Shown here: positions 54,182 through 63,570 of the stretch, one piece after another
How the letters are laid out: each line of letters starts with the position of its first letter
How positions within the stretch are numbered: the first letter of the stretch is position 1
Source: Terriglobia bacterium
GTDB taxonomy: Bacteria > Acidobacteriota > Terriglobia > Bryobacterales > Bryobacteraceae
NCBI GenBank assembly: GCA_020073305.1
Contig: JAIQFK010000019.1
Location: forward strand, 1 to 64,000
Length of the DNA stretch: 64,000 nucleotides
Direction: 5' to 3'
Translations under genes and position numbers: made by a program
Notes under the pieces: generated by a model
The model's input: only the letters and a program-made list of their open reading frames with translations
Databases searched by the model: none
Told to the model about the DNA's origin: nothing

Positions 54182-56491
54182 TCAGCTTGTCAGCGTGACT
54201 CTGTCGATCAGGGCGGCACACAGATCCTGTAGAAGTGGGTTCGGCGGATCGCTGTGGGCGGTGACTACCATTCCAGCAAAGGCGCTTGGCCCCATGGGGA
54301 TGTTGGCAACACCGACCTGAAGCCAGGCCGAGCCGTCGGCAGATACGAAGCCGGCAAACTGGAATGATCCTCCCTGGGGAGTACGCACGACTCGGACCCA
54401 GAAGGGCGCCTTGACGGGATGGGTGAAGGGCATATGAACGCTCTGCGCACCCTTCGCCGGCCGAAACTGGAACGCGGCCCCGTTTCCGGGTGTGACCACT
54501 GCCATCGCGTGAGGAGAATCCGCATCCAGGCTGGCGCGGATCATCACACCGGCTTTTGCCCAGTCACTGGTATTCTGGACGCTGGCGACGCGAGCGGTAA
54601 TGGTGACGGCCCCTGCGCCCACAGGCTGATAGACGTAGTGGAACGCATCCGACGGATCCCAGATGTCGTGACCAGCGCCCAGAATGGTGAACCGCTGGCA
54701 CGAGAAGCTGGCTGTACCTTCGACTTGAAAGGTGCGGTTTCCGGGCCCTTGAACCGGTATGTCTTCCTGCAGCCATTTGCCGAGCGGCGACCCCAAACCT
54801 TCCGTCAGCAAACCGTAGACCACCAACTGTTGTGAGAACGTCGCGACGTACACTCTGCCGTTTGCGACGACGGGAGGGCAGAACTTGGCGAAATCGCCCA
54901 AGTCGTCGGTTCCTCGTGGGTCGTGGTTGCTGCTCCAGATCGCCTGTGTCAGATCATCGGCCCTGAATGCCTGGAGCACCCCGGCAACCGTTTGATGGTT
55001 GGCATTCCCTTCTGTTGGATGTGTGGCCCACAAGATTGCCGTGCCCTTTGCCGTCGCGGGATTCGCGCCGTTGCACGAGATGGTCAGCATCCCGCCTGGC
55101 ATTCCGATCGGCAGGATTTGCTGGCTAATGAGGTTCGGCTGCACCTGCGTGTCGAACTTCGATTGGTGTGTATCGAAGGGGTATCCCCGCAACTTATCGT
55201 TCTCCCCCCACACGTAGGATACTGGCCCGACAATCGGATCAGAAAACATGACGGGGGCGCAGTGGATATGGCCCGTTCCGCCCGCAGGACCCGGATTCTC
55301 CGCCATGGTCATATTGGGGGCGAATTGCGCGATTGCGTTTTGCCCTGGTTTGAACTTACCCATCTGGCCGCGATCCATGATGTAGTACGCCTTGTCCTTG
55401 CCCCAGGCGCCCACCAGATTTCCCCACGGCAGTATTACCGGGCCGGCGCACAGATCATCGTCGTTACCATTGCGTTGCACGATATCGAACGGCGTGAACC
55501 AGTCTTCCAGCCGCAATGCCTTGGCTTGCCGGTCCAGCTTCAGCTTGATGACGCTATGGCCAAAGAACGGTCCGGAGGACAGGCTCTGCGCGCCGGGGTC
55601 TCCGCCTTTCCCGTTTCCACACACTGCGAATACGTTTCCAGTTCCATCTCCAGCCAGTCCGCAGCCCGACTGCCAAATGCCCCCTTCTCCCCAATCTGGC
55701 GTTGTGCAGTAGGCGCCCAGCAACTCGAGCGTAGTGGCGTCGCAGGCCAGAACCCATCCGTGGTAGGTGCCTTTGTCTCCTTGAGACGCAAACGCGAGGT
55801 ACACCGCCTGATCCTGTAAGAGCAGTCCGGGTCGCTGGAGCTGGAAGAAAGCGTTGAAATTGATCGTGCCGCCTGCGCTTCCTGAGCCGGTGCCCTTAAC
55901 TGCCGGGCCGCTCACAAACGTGAAATTCTTGGCCTGGTCCTTTGCGGCGGCGTCGTTCACGATGGTCTCGGCGATGATTTTCGGGCCATGCAACTTTTCG
56001 GCGCCGGTTCCCAGGTCCAAAGCATGCAGCTTGTAAAAGTAGTGCGGCTTATTTTGCCTAACCTCCTTGCTTTTGGCCGTCACATACATCGTTCCGGAGG
56101 CACGGTCGATGGCGGGTGTGCTTATGATCCCGATCTCGCCGGTGATGTCGTTATAGTCAGCGCCATAGTCGCCCCGCGGAACAGGAACGGCATTGGGACC
56201 GTCGAGATTCACTCGCCAGAGCGGATGACAGGCGTCGGCGTTTTCCGCGTCGAATGCATAGACCATGTTCCGGGTCGTGGCGACGAACACCACGGAGCGT
56301 TGGCCAACCCCCGCAATCTCCAGATCGGATACGGTCAACGGCTGCGCATAGATCTGCCCATCAACGCCGCGTGCGAACACCTTCCCGAAGCCGTTGACGT
56401 TCACGTTGGTCTGGTTTAAGACCGTCTCGCTCAGGTTCGCGCCGGTACGCGAGGTGTTGTATCGGTTTGTCAAAACGTCGACGGCACTCAT
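54182..56491 (-). CDS. PQQ-type propeller protein with C-terminal sandwich domain
   Basis: 769 residues; GGAGG sits five bases before the ATG at 56491. No signal peptide, in contrast with its paralogue at 56590. The propeller has repeated VVFVATTRNMVYAFDAENAD, GIISTPAIDRASGTMYVTAK, LQRPGLLLQDQAVYLAFAS and FCPPVVANGRVYVATFSQQL. From about residue 560 a beta-sandwich domain (AFHYVYQPVGAGAVTITARV, WAKAGVMIRASLDADSPHAM) resembles DUF1349/LamG modules. Quinoprotein-type propellers may bind PQQ or be purely structural; the PQQ-ligating residues were not identified. Divergent from the paralogue. Confidence 0.8.
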   Translation of the reverse strand: MSAVDVLTNRYNTSRTGANLSETVLNQTNVNVNGFGKVFARGVDGQIYAQPLTVSDLEIAGVGQRSVVFVATTRNMVYAFDAENADACHPLWRVNLDGPNAVPVPRGDYGADYNDITGEIGIISTPAIDRASGTMYVTAKSKEVRQNKPHYFYKLHALDLGTGAEKLHGPKIIAETIVNDAAAKDQAKNFTFVSGPAVKGTGSGSAGGTINFNAFFQLQRPGLLLQDQAVYLAFASQGDKGTYHGWVLACDATTLELLGAYCTTPDWGEGGIWQSGCGLAGDGTGNVFAVCGNGKGGDPGAQSLSSGPFFGHSVIKLKLDRQAKALRLEDWFTPFDIVQRNGNDDDLCAGPVILPWGNLVGAWGKDKAYYIMDRGQMGKFKPGQNAIAQFAPNMTMAENPGPAGGTGHIHCAPVMFSDPIVGPVSYVWGENDKLRGYPFDTHQSKFDTQVQPNLISQQILPIGMPGGMLTISCNGANPATAKGTAILWATHPTEGNANHQTVAGVLQAFRADDLTQAIWSSNHDPRGTDDLGDFAKFCPPVVANGRVYVATFSQQLVVYGLLTEGLGSPLGKWLQEDIPVQGPGNRTFQVEGTASFSCQRFTILGAGHDIWDPSDAFHYVYQPVGAGAVTITARVASVQNTSDWAKAGVMIRASLDADSPHAMAVVTPGNGAAFQFRPAKGAQSVHMPFTHPVKAPFWVRVVRTPQGGSFQFAGFVSADGSAWLQVGVANIPMGPSAFAGMVVTAHSDPPNPLLQDLCAALIDRVTLTS

Positions 56492-56589
56492 CACAGCCTC
56501 CGGTGTATGGAGATCCCCTCATGATAGCGCCGCGGAGCGATGACAAGGACCTGAGTTAGAATGTGTCTTCACGATTTGAAAACAAAATC

Positions 56590-58878
56590 ATGCGGAACTA
56601 CCACAAGGCGGCAGTGTGGAGGCTTTTCTCAAGACCCGGCGCGATCTTTTCAGTGCTTCTGGCCGCTCTCGTGACAACTCCCACGGGAGCTCAGGTCAAC
56701 GTCCTCACGGCAAACTACGGCAACGCGCGCACTAACGCCACGCTGAATGAGACCGTACTCAACACGCTGAACGTGAATGCCACGCAGTTCGGCAAGCTGT
56801 TTTCGCTTCCCGTCGGCGGATACATCAACGCGCAGCCGCTCTACGTTCAGAACGTCGCGATTCCGGGCAAGGGAACGCATAACGTGGTTTACGTCGCGAC
56901 TTTGCACAACGACGTGTACGCTTTTGACGCGGATACGCAGGCCAGCCCGCTGTGGCACGTGAATCTCGGGCCCTCGGTTCCCGCACAGGGCTTGGATGTT
57001 GCCGACCTTTCGGAAATCGGGATCCTCAGCACGCCGGTGATCGATGACACGACCGGCACCATCTACGTGGTTGCGAACACCGAGGAGAATTCAGACTCCG
57101 TCTATCGTCTGCATGCGCTCGACATTGCGACCGGCGAAGAGAAGTTTGGTGGGCCCACCGTGATCGCCGGCAGCGCCCCGAGTCAAAACGCAGGCAGCCA
57201 GAACGGCCTGTACAGCTTTAAAGCCAGCAACCATCTGCAGCGGCCGGGTCTGCTGTTGCTCAACAACGTGGTTTACATCGCGTTCGGTTCGCACAATGAC
57301 ACCGGAGACTTCCATGGCTGGCTAATGGGATACAACGCCGGAAACGTTCAGCAGCAGACTTCCGTATTTCTAACGTCCGCACACGGCTGGGGAGCTTCCA
57401 TCTGGCAGGGGGGCAGGGGACCGGTTGCTGACGAGCAAGGCAACATTTACGTGGTCACCGGCAACGGCTCATACGACGGCACCGTGGACTGGGGCATGAG
57501 CGTGATGAAACTGGACACATCGTCGGGTACACCCACGGTGACGGACTGGTTCACTCCGGACAACTGGGAAGCGCTCGACGACCTGGACAGTGATTTCGGT
57601 TCTTGCGGGCCGGTGCTCACATCGTCGGGAACGGTGATCGCCGGTGGCAAAGAGGGGATCCTGCACGTGCTCGATCGTCAAAACATGGGTCACTCACAGG
57701 CCGGAAACGGCCAGGTCCTGCAGAGATTCCAGGCGATTGGCTTCGGAATTTTCAACATGGCGTATTGGGAGCGGCCGGGCAGCCCGATCGTCTACCTTCG
57801 GGCGTACAACGATGCCGTCAAGGCATTTCGCATGACCGGAAGCCAATTCGAAACCAAACCTTTTTCACAGAGTTCGTTCACGGCGGGCCTGCCGTTTGAT
57901 GGGATGGCGGTATCCGTGGATGGCGCGGCTCAGTTTTCCGCGATCCTGTGGGTTACGACGACGTCGAACGGGGACACCAGCGGCCCCGGGGTTCTGCACG
58001 CGCTCCGGGCAACCGACCTATCGAAGGAAATCTGGAACAGCGATATGAACGCTAGCCGCGATGGGTTGGGAAACCTCGCAAAATTCACCGCGCCCACGAT
58101 TGCCAACGGAAAGGTCTACGTGCCCACATTTTCCAACCGGCTGGTGGTCTATGGCCTGATCACGCAGAAGAAACTCATCGGTGATGTGGTGAATTCCGCG
58201 AGTGGCTTGAGCGGTCCGGTGGCGCCTGGAGAATTGGTGGTGGTTTACGGCTCCGGCCTGGGGCCCTCGGCATTGGCGGGAGCGCAGGTCGACTCCGCGG
58301 GACACGTCAGCACGAATGTAGCAGGTACGCAGGTTCTGTTTAATAACTTGGCTGCACCGTTGATTTACACGCGGGCCGATCAAGTGGCGGCGATTGTACC
58401 CAATGCGGTTGAAGGACAGAAAACTGTCACTGTACAGGTGAAATACAACGGACAGAGCAGTCCCACCTTCTCTACTTCAGTCGCGGATACAGTGCCCGGC
58501 ATATTCACGGTGGATCAAACCGGCCAGGGACAAGGAGCGATGCTGAATCAAGATACCAGCCCCAATACCGCAGCCAATCCCGCAACTCGAGGATCCATCG
58601 TCGTGCTCTGGGCCACGGGCCAGGGGCAAAGCGATCCGGACTGGGCGGAAGATGTTCTGGCCTCAGACCCGTTACCGCAACCAAAGAATAAGGTGAACGT
58701 CAATATCGGCGGGCAGTGGGCCCAGATTCTGTATGCTGGGGCGGCGCCGGGACTGGCAGGGGTAATTCAGGTGAATGCGAAAGTGCCGTACGGCATCAAG
58801 CCGGGAAGCAAGGTGCCTGTTGTGCTCAGGATTGGCGAGGGCCTCAGCCAGCCCGGCGTGACCATGGCGGTTCAGTAG
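56590..58878 (+). CDS. Secreted PQQ-type propeller protein with TIGR03437-like C-terminus
   Basis: 762 residues from MRNYHKAAVW with a signal peptide (GAIFSVLLAALVTTPTGAQ); a GTG nine codons upstream is possible. The propeller repeats parallel the divergent gene: NVVYVATLHNDVYAFDADTQ, GILSTPVIDDTTGTIYVVAN, HLQRPGLLLLNNVVYIAFGS and KFTAPTIANGKVYVPTFSNR. From residue about 535 the Solibacter-specific domain begins (VVNSASGLSGPVAPGELVVV), with VVLWATGQGQSDPDW and GLAGVIQVNAKVPYGIKPG. The two genes are clearly paralogues with different C-terminal modules. Extracellular or periplasmic. Confidence 0.85.
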   Translation: MRNYHKAAVWRLFSRPGAIFSVLLAALVTTPTGAQVNVLTANYGNARTNATLNETVLNTLNVNATQFGKLFSLPVGGYINAQPLYVQNVAIPGKGTHNVVYVATLHNDVYAFDADTQASPLWHVNLGPSVPAQGLDVADLSEIGILSTPVIDDTTGTIYVVANTEENSDSVYRLHALDIATGEEKFGGPTVIAGSAPSQNAGSQNGLYSFKASNHLQRPGLLLLNNVVYIAFGSHNDTGDFHGWLMGYNAGNVQQQTSVFLTSAHGWGASIWQGGRGPVADEQGNIYVVTGNGSYDGTVDWGMSVMKLDTSSGTPTVTDWFTPDNWEALDDLDSDFGSCGPVLTSSGTVIAGGKEGILHVLDRQNMGHSQAGNGQVLQRFQAIGFGIFNMAYWERPGSPIVYLRAYNDAVKAFRMTGSQFETKPFSQSSFTAGLPFDGMAVSVDGAAQFSAILWVTTTSNGDTSGPGVLHALRATDLSKEIWNSDMNASRDGLGNLAKFTAPTIANGKVYVPTFSNRLVVYGLITQKKLIGDVVNSASGLSGPVAPGELVVVYGSGLGPSALAGAQVDSAGHVSTNVAGTQVLFNNLAAPLIYTRADQVAAIVPNAVEGQKTVTVQVKYNGQSSPTFSTSVADTVPGIFTVDQTGQGQGAMLNQDTSPNTAANPATRGSIVVLWATGQGQSDPDWAEDVLASDPLPQPKNKVNVNIGGQWAQILYAGAAPGLAGVIQVNAKVPYGIKPGSKVPVVLRIGEGLSQPGVTMAVQ

Positions 58879-58932
58879 TGCGAATCGGCTCACGATGGCC
58901 AGAGCGTCCGTCAGGCTCTTTTTGATGAGGCG

Positions 58933-60186
58933 CTACGCGTGCGTGTGCGACTGGTAGTGCTGGCGGAGCAGATCCTTGCCATAATCGTTGCCGTTGGGAG
59001 TCCGCACCACGCAGTGAATGTGCTGGCGCGTCGGCATCTTGGGGTCCTTGGCGAATCGCGCAAGGTTCGCGGGGCGTTGGTGATCGAATTCGATCAGGAT
59101 CACGGGGCTGTGGATGCGATAGTAGTAGACGCTCGATGAGTCGCAGCCGCCGATCCAGGCGAACGAGGTGCGGCCGATGTGCCTTTTCACCTCGTCCATT
59201 TTGACGCGGGCGTGGCCGTCGTCCATGTTGCCCACGTACAGGTGGATGAGCTCCAGAAGTTGCTTGCGCTGCGGCTGAGAGAAATCGCCGGCGTGCGAGC
59301 CCGCGTAGTCGAGCACTACGTTGTCTTTGAACGCCTCCGTCAGGTTGTAGTTCCCGGTCTTGTTGGGGTTGAGGATGGCCTTCGCGCGCTGGGCCTGGTC
59401 CAGCGCCAGCAACATGTCGAGCCCCCGGTTCTGTTCGTCCTGAAGAATCGAGACGCCCTTGTACTTGCCGGAGGTGGCGGTGACCGGCTCTGAACCGGCA
59501 AAGAAGGGCGTCATCACCACCTGGTCGCCCAGCACGAAGTAGTTGATGATGGCGTGGTGCCCGTCGAGTTGGAAACCCCACGGCTCGCTTGCAGAGGGTT
59601 TGCCCATCACGGTGATGAAGTAGAGCCATTCGCCGAGAAACTCGTGGTCATTGGTCAACTCGGCGAGCGTTTCGTTGAGCCGCATGATGTCGCGGGTCAG
59701 GCTCAGGCCGCGCGCGCTCAGACATGCCTCCAGCAGACCGAAGGCGGCGTCACGTTGGGAGCCGGTCATCTCCTGGAAGCTGACGCCCTGGCGCACGTAA
59801 AAATGCTGGTTCATCCACTTGCGCCATTCCGGATCGTCCACCGCGAACATGGTTCGGTCGCGTTGCTCCTTTGTGAGACTCGCCAGGAAACGCTCGGCGG
59901 CGGTGCGAACGGGCGCGGTCGAAACCCCGGTGGAATGAATGCCGAACAGGCCAGGCTCAACGTTTCCGTTGGCCGTGAGGCCTTTGAACGGCTCGGTCAG
60001 ACCCTTGCGTTCGAAGTCGGCGGACATCTGCCGGAAGCGCTCGGCCATGTCGGGAGCGTTCTGTGGGAAGGCGTGCGGGGCGAGAATAGCGCCAGGGATC
60101 ATGGCCGAAAACAGCGTCCGGCGCGTCAAACGCGGGGCGTGGTGATGGTGCTCGGGCACCGCGCTGTCGTGATTGAGGATTTTCAT
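58933..60186 (-). CDS. DUF3500 family exported protein
   Basis: 417 residues. A His-rich start (EHHHHAPRLTRRTLFSAMIP) contains a twin-arginine-like leader. The DUF3500 body shows PEWRKWMNQHFYVRQGVSFQ, WGFQLDGHHAIINYFVLGDQ, PFFAGSEP, GHARVKMDEVKRHIGRTSFA, and then YYYRIHSPVILIEFDHQ and HIHCVVRTPNGNDYGKDLL. Conserved His and Asp residues suggest metal binding. The family has no known function but is common in acidobacteria and planctomycetes. It follows the two sugar-barrel genes on the same strand by about 100 bp. Confidence 0.82.
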   Translation of the reverse strand: MKILNHDSAVPEHHHHAPRLTRRTLFSAMIPGAILAPHAFPQNAPDMAERFRQMSADFERKGLTEPFKGLTANGNVEPGLFGIHSTGVSTAPVRTAAERFLASLTKEQRDRTMFAVDDPEWRKWMNQHFYVRQGVSFQEMTGSQRDAAFGLLEACLSARGLSLTRDIMRLNETLAELTNDHEFLGEWLYFITVMGKPSASEPWGFQLDGHHAIINYFVLGDQVVMTPFFAGSEPVTATSGKYKGVSILQDEQNRGLDMLLALDQAQRAKAILNPNKTGNYNLTEAFKDNVVLDYAGSHAGDFSQPQRKQLLELIHLYVGNMDDGHARVKMDEVKRHIGRTSFAWIGGCDSSSVYYYRIHSPVILIEFDHQRPANLARFAKDPKMPTRQHIHCVVRTPNGNDYGKDLLRQHYQSHTHA

Positions 60187-60287
60187 TTTTGTAACCAGGT
60201 TCCGGCCAGTATACAGCTAGCGGACTCCGTTGAGGCTCAGGAGACTTCTTGTGATGCGTAGAGTACGGAGCCCGCCCGCGCTAACGC

Positions 60288-61814
60288 CTAACGCGCGATC
60301 CGAACCTTCTTTTCCTGCGCCTGGATGGTGAGCACTTTTGTATTGGGGTCCCACTGCATCTTGCCGCCCGTAACGGATTTGGGAGCCCAGGCGCCCAGCT
60401 TGAAGCGCTCGGCGGAAACGTTGTCGAATTTCGTGTAAGTGATGGCATCAGCTCCATAGCTGATGTTTTGGATCACTGAAGACGTTCGGAGCAGATGATT
60501 CTGATCCTCAGGCGCCAGTTCCGGGAAAGACGCCATGGCCCGCAGGTAGTGCCGGACGTAATCGCCGTAGCCGTCGGTGAGCCAGTTCTCGTCACGCGGA
60601 TAGCGGTTTTTGCCGTCGGCATCGACCATATAAGTGGCCCAGTTCAGCCGGCGGATGGCGGCGTCCTTCAGTTCCATGTTGCCGGTCTTTTCGCAGTAGA
60701 GCAGTTCGACCGCAGCGTGACGCGACGTGTGGCTGTTGCCGGGTACCCTATAAGCCGTCTGCTCATTAATGGCGATGACGCCGGACTTCTCCCACTGATG
60801 ATTGGCGAAGGACTTGTAGCTCCAGTCGAGGATCGCCGCGGCGTCCTGCTTCCAATTCGGATCCCAGGACGGGTGCTCGAGAATATACATCGCCAGCGTA
60901 TCGGCATTGATTTCCGTATCCGACCAGGCTTCGGTCGGAACGTCTTCGAAGAACGGCCCCCACTTATTCGTCTTCAACGGGTAGTTCTTTAGCCAAGCCC
61001 CGACCATGTCGCGAGCTTGCCCGTACTTCGCGGCGTTCGGCTGCTTAAGAGCGATCAGACCGTCGAAAAGGAGCAGCGCCCCGGTGTAATTGGTGGTGTA
61101 CGAGGCGACGTGCGTCTTGCCGCCCTTGACGACCGTGTGGACTTCGCCGGTCTGGGCGTGGACGCGGAAGGGCCAGGGCGAGTTGTCACCGTCCCCCGGC
61201 TTCACTTTGGACGCCAACGTATCGGCAATGGCGACCGCCGTGTTCAGGTATTTCTGCTCGCCGGTTATTTTGTACAGAACTAAGAGTTCGGCCGCGAAAC
61301 TGGCGGCCTTATCGGGCTGGAGGAAGCCTTTCCCCGCCTTCATGTCGCCGTCATATTCGCCCGAGTGCAGCGCCATGTTGTACGGATAAGGAAGACTGCC
61401 CCACAGATCGTTCTTGCCTGAGAAGCCGTGGGAGATCCAGTAATCGGCCATGTATATCATGTTGTCGCGGACGCTCGCGTCGCCCAGGTAGCCGTAGAGC
61501 AGGTTCCAGGACGACATCGCCATGCTGATCTGGTCGCCGCCGAGCCCTCGAGGATCCTCCTCCTTGGCCTTCCACACCTGGTGCTGCATGTACATGGGCA
61601 CGCCGTTCGGGCAGTTGCGCATATTTTTCCAGAATGTGAACAGCAGCCGGAGGTCGTGGTCGTACGCCTGGGAGGGTCCGGTTCCATACCACGGCACAAT
61701 CTTGCCGGAGGCATCTGTCTTGATGTCGTGATAGATGAGTGTTTCGGCGGACGCGGAGACGTTCACCAGGAAAAATAGAAATGGTGCAGCCACGAAGACA
61801 ATCGATCTTTTCAT
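60288..61814 (-). CDS. Secreted alpha/alpha-barrel protein, probable carbohydrate-active (copy 2)
   Basis: 508 residues; signal peptide SIVFVAAPFLFFLVNVSASA. The body alternates helical pairs (ISMAMSSWNLLYGYLGDASV, AASFAAELLVLYKITGEQKY, ADTLAMYILEHPSWDPNWKQ), the texture of (alpha/alpha)6 toroid glycosidases and lyases. A motif NWLTDGYGDYVRHYLRAMAS precedes a short beta domain. The paralogue lies only five bases upstream. I cannot assign a GH or PL family. Part of an operon-like pair facing a GntR-type regulator, so sugar acid or polysaccharide use is a reasonable inference. Confidence 0.7.
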   Translation of the reverse strand: MKRSIVFVAAPFLFFLVNVSASAETLIYHDIKTDASGKIVPWYGTGPSQAYDHDLRLLFTFWKNMRNCPNGVPMYMQHQVWKAKEEDPRGLGGDQISMAMSSWNLLYGYLGDASVRDNMIYMADYWISHGFSGKNDLWGSLPYPYNMALHSGEYDGDMKAGKGFLQPDKAASFAAELLVLYKITGEQKYLNTAVAIADTLASKVKPGDGDNSPWPFRVHAQTGEVHTVVKGGKTHVASYTTNYTGALLLFDGLIALKQPNAAKYGQARDMVGAWLKNYPLKTNKWGPFFEDVPTEAWSDTEINADTLAMYILEHPSWDPNWKQDAAAILDWSYKSFANHQWEKSGVIAINEQTAYRVPGNSHTSRHAAVELLYCEKTGNMELKDAAIRRLNWATYMVDADGKNRYPRDENWLTDGYGDYVRHYLRAMASFPELAPEDQNHLLRTSSVIQNISYGADAITYTKFDNVSAERFKLGAWAPKSVTGGKMQWDPNTKVLTIQAQEKKVRIAR

Positions 61815-61819
61815 ATAGT

Positions 61820-63463
61820 TCAGTCCTTAATGCTGATCTCACCCGAGTTCGTGTGCCGGATGCGCACCACCCAATCGCCGCCGGGCAACGGCTGAAGCTT
61901 GAAGCCTTCCGATTTCAGATCGCTGTGTTCGGCCAGGGGAGTGCTGCCCGCAATGACGTGAGAAGGCTTGAAGTTCAAGCGAATGACTTCGGCCGCGGCG
62001 GCGTCGAAGGTTCGGTATGCGACGCTGCGGTCGCCGTAAGTTACCTTTTGGACCACGGAACTCGAACGCAAAACGTGGTTCTGGCCCACGGGTGCAAACT
62101 CCGGAACGGCTCCCATGGCCCACTGGAAGTGGCGCATGTAATCCGAATAGCCGTCGCTGAACCAGTAGGACATCCCGTAGTCCACGCCGCAGCACGCGAT
62201 GCGGCCGTCGGAACCGGCGAAATAGGTCCCGTAATTCAGAGAGCGGAAAGCGTCTTCCCGCGCTTGCCCATCGCGGGTTTTCTCGAAGTACAAGGCATTG
62301 ATCGCGGCCCAGCGCGCGGTGTGGTCGCCCTGTCCGGCGCGCGAGCAGCAGCCGAACGTTGCGTCCGGCGTGGCCTGTTCGTCAATCGCCTGCGCGCCAA
62401 AGAATGGCCCGCGGCCGAGCTTGATGCGGACCCAGTCGAGGAGCCGCCCCACGTGGCCCATCCACTGCGGGTCGATCTCCGCCGGGTCGTCGCGGTTTAG
62501 GATGTAATAGGCCGCCATCATGGGCGTGAGCTGATTCACATCGTCGGTGTGGCGGGAAACATCCTCGAAGTAACCGGCCCACTTGTTCCAGGCGGGGCTG
62601 TCGCGGTTGAGAGGGTGATCCAGCATCCACTGCCAGGCGGTGTCGCGAGCTTTACGAAACGCGGCCACATCACCGGCGTTGAGCCGGATCAACTCTTCAA
62701 AAAGGCGAAGCGAACCCGCCACATTGCCGCCGTATTCTTCCAAAGCCAGCGTCACCCCCGTGCGCGCGTCGACACGAAAAGTCCATGGAGTATGCATGGC
62801 GTCACCCGCGCGAACATGCTTGGCCAGCGCGTGGGCGCAGCGAAGCGCGGCATCCAGATACTTGCGTTCCCCGGTCAACTTATAAAAGAGCGCGTAGGCG
62901 GTGCCCAGCTCGCCGACCTTATCCGTCTCGATGCCGCCATAGAACTCGCGGGGCATGTTCTGAATGCAGCGGCCGTAGTCCGGCTCATCATCGCAATTGG
63001 TGGCGAAGGGAACTCCGGGCCATTCCCAGTCCAGAGGCGTGGTGCCGTGCGCGAGCTGGTGGTCGAGCATTTCCCGCACCGCCTCGACCGCTTCCTGATC
63101 GCCGGAATAAGGAAACCAACCCACCAGCGAATCCACAAACGACGCGAAGACCATGGCCGGATTGTGCTGCCAGTTTGTGCCCTGCAGAGTTTTCGGGTCG
63201 TAAACGGAATTGATGAGATAAATTTTGAGCCCGGTACCATGGCGGGTGTCACGGGGAACCTTATGTTCGATGAAATCCCAACCCAGCCGGAGCACCTGGT
63301 CGTAGCCGAGGCTCTTTTCCGGCTGGTACCAGGCCAATAACCGGCCCTGAGCGTCGAGCACAACGGGGTGCCACGCGACCTGCGCGTTCACGTAGACCTC
63401 GTCCGCACGGACCGCCAGAGGAAATGTCACACATGCAACCAGCACCGCCAACCGCCGCCTCAT
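61820..63463 (-). CDS. Secreted alpha/alpha-barrel protein, probable carbohydrate-active (copy 1)
   Basis: 547 residues from MRRRLAVLVACVTF; AGGAG seven bases before the ATG at 63463 decides the start over an upstream TTG. Signal peptide ends near LAVRA. Same plan as the downstream paralogue: helical repeats (GELGTAYALFYKLTGERKYL, AAYYILNRDDPAEIDPQWMG), the shared motif WFSDGYSDYMRHFQWAMGAV, then PVGQNHVLRSSSVVQKVTYG and a terminal beta domain. It has extra Cys (GCCSRAG, ACCGVDY). Divergent from a FadR/GntR regulator that may control it. Confidence 0.7.
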   Translation of the reverse strand: MRRRLAVLVACVTFPLAVRADEVYVNAQVAWHPVVLDAQGRLLAWYQPEKSLGYDQVLRLGWDFIEHKVPRDTRHGTGLKIYLINSVYDPKTLQGTNWQHNPAMVFASFVDSLVGWFPYSGDQEAVEAVREMLDHQLAHGTTPLDWEWPGVPFATNCDDEPDYGRCIQNMPREFYGGIETDKVGELGTAYALFYKLTGERKYLDAALRCAHALAKHVRAGDAMHTPWTFRVDARTGVTLALEEYGGNVAGSLRLFEELIRLNAGDVAAFRKARDTAWQWMLDHPLNRDSPAWNKWAGYFEDVSRHTDDVNQLTPMMAAYYILNRDDPAEIDPQWMGHVGRLLDWVRIKLGRGPFFGAQAIDEQATPDATFGCCSRAGQGDHTARWAAINALYFEKTRDGQAREDAFRSLNYGTYFAGSDGRIACCGVDYGMSYWFSDGYSDYMRHFQWAMGAVPEFAPVGQNHVLRSSSVVQKVTYGDRSVAYRTFDAAAAEVIRLNFKPSHVIAGSTPLAEHSDLKSEGFKLQPLPGGDWVVRIRHTNSGEISIKD

Positions 63464-63570
63464 ATACAATCTCTCCTGAACCCGGTGATGCTAGAATACA
63501 AGATCATATCTTTTCAGCAAGCAGCCTGCACTGTTTTTTGGTGCACCCAGCCGGCGTGGCGAGCCATTGA

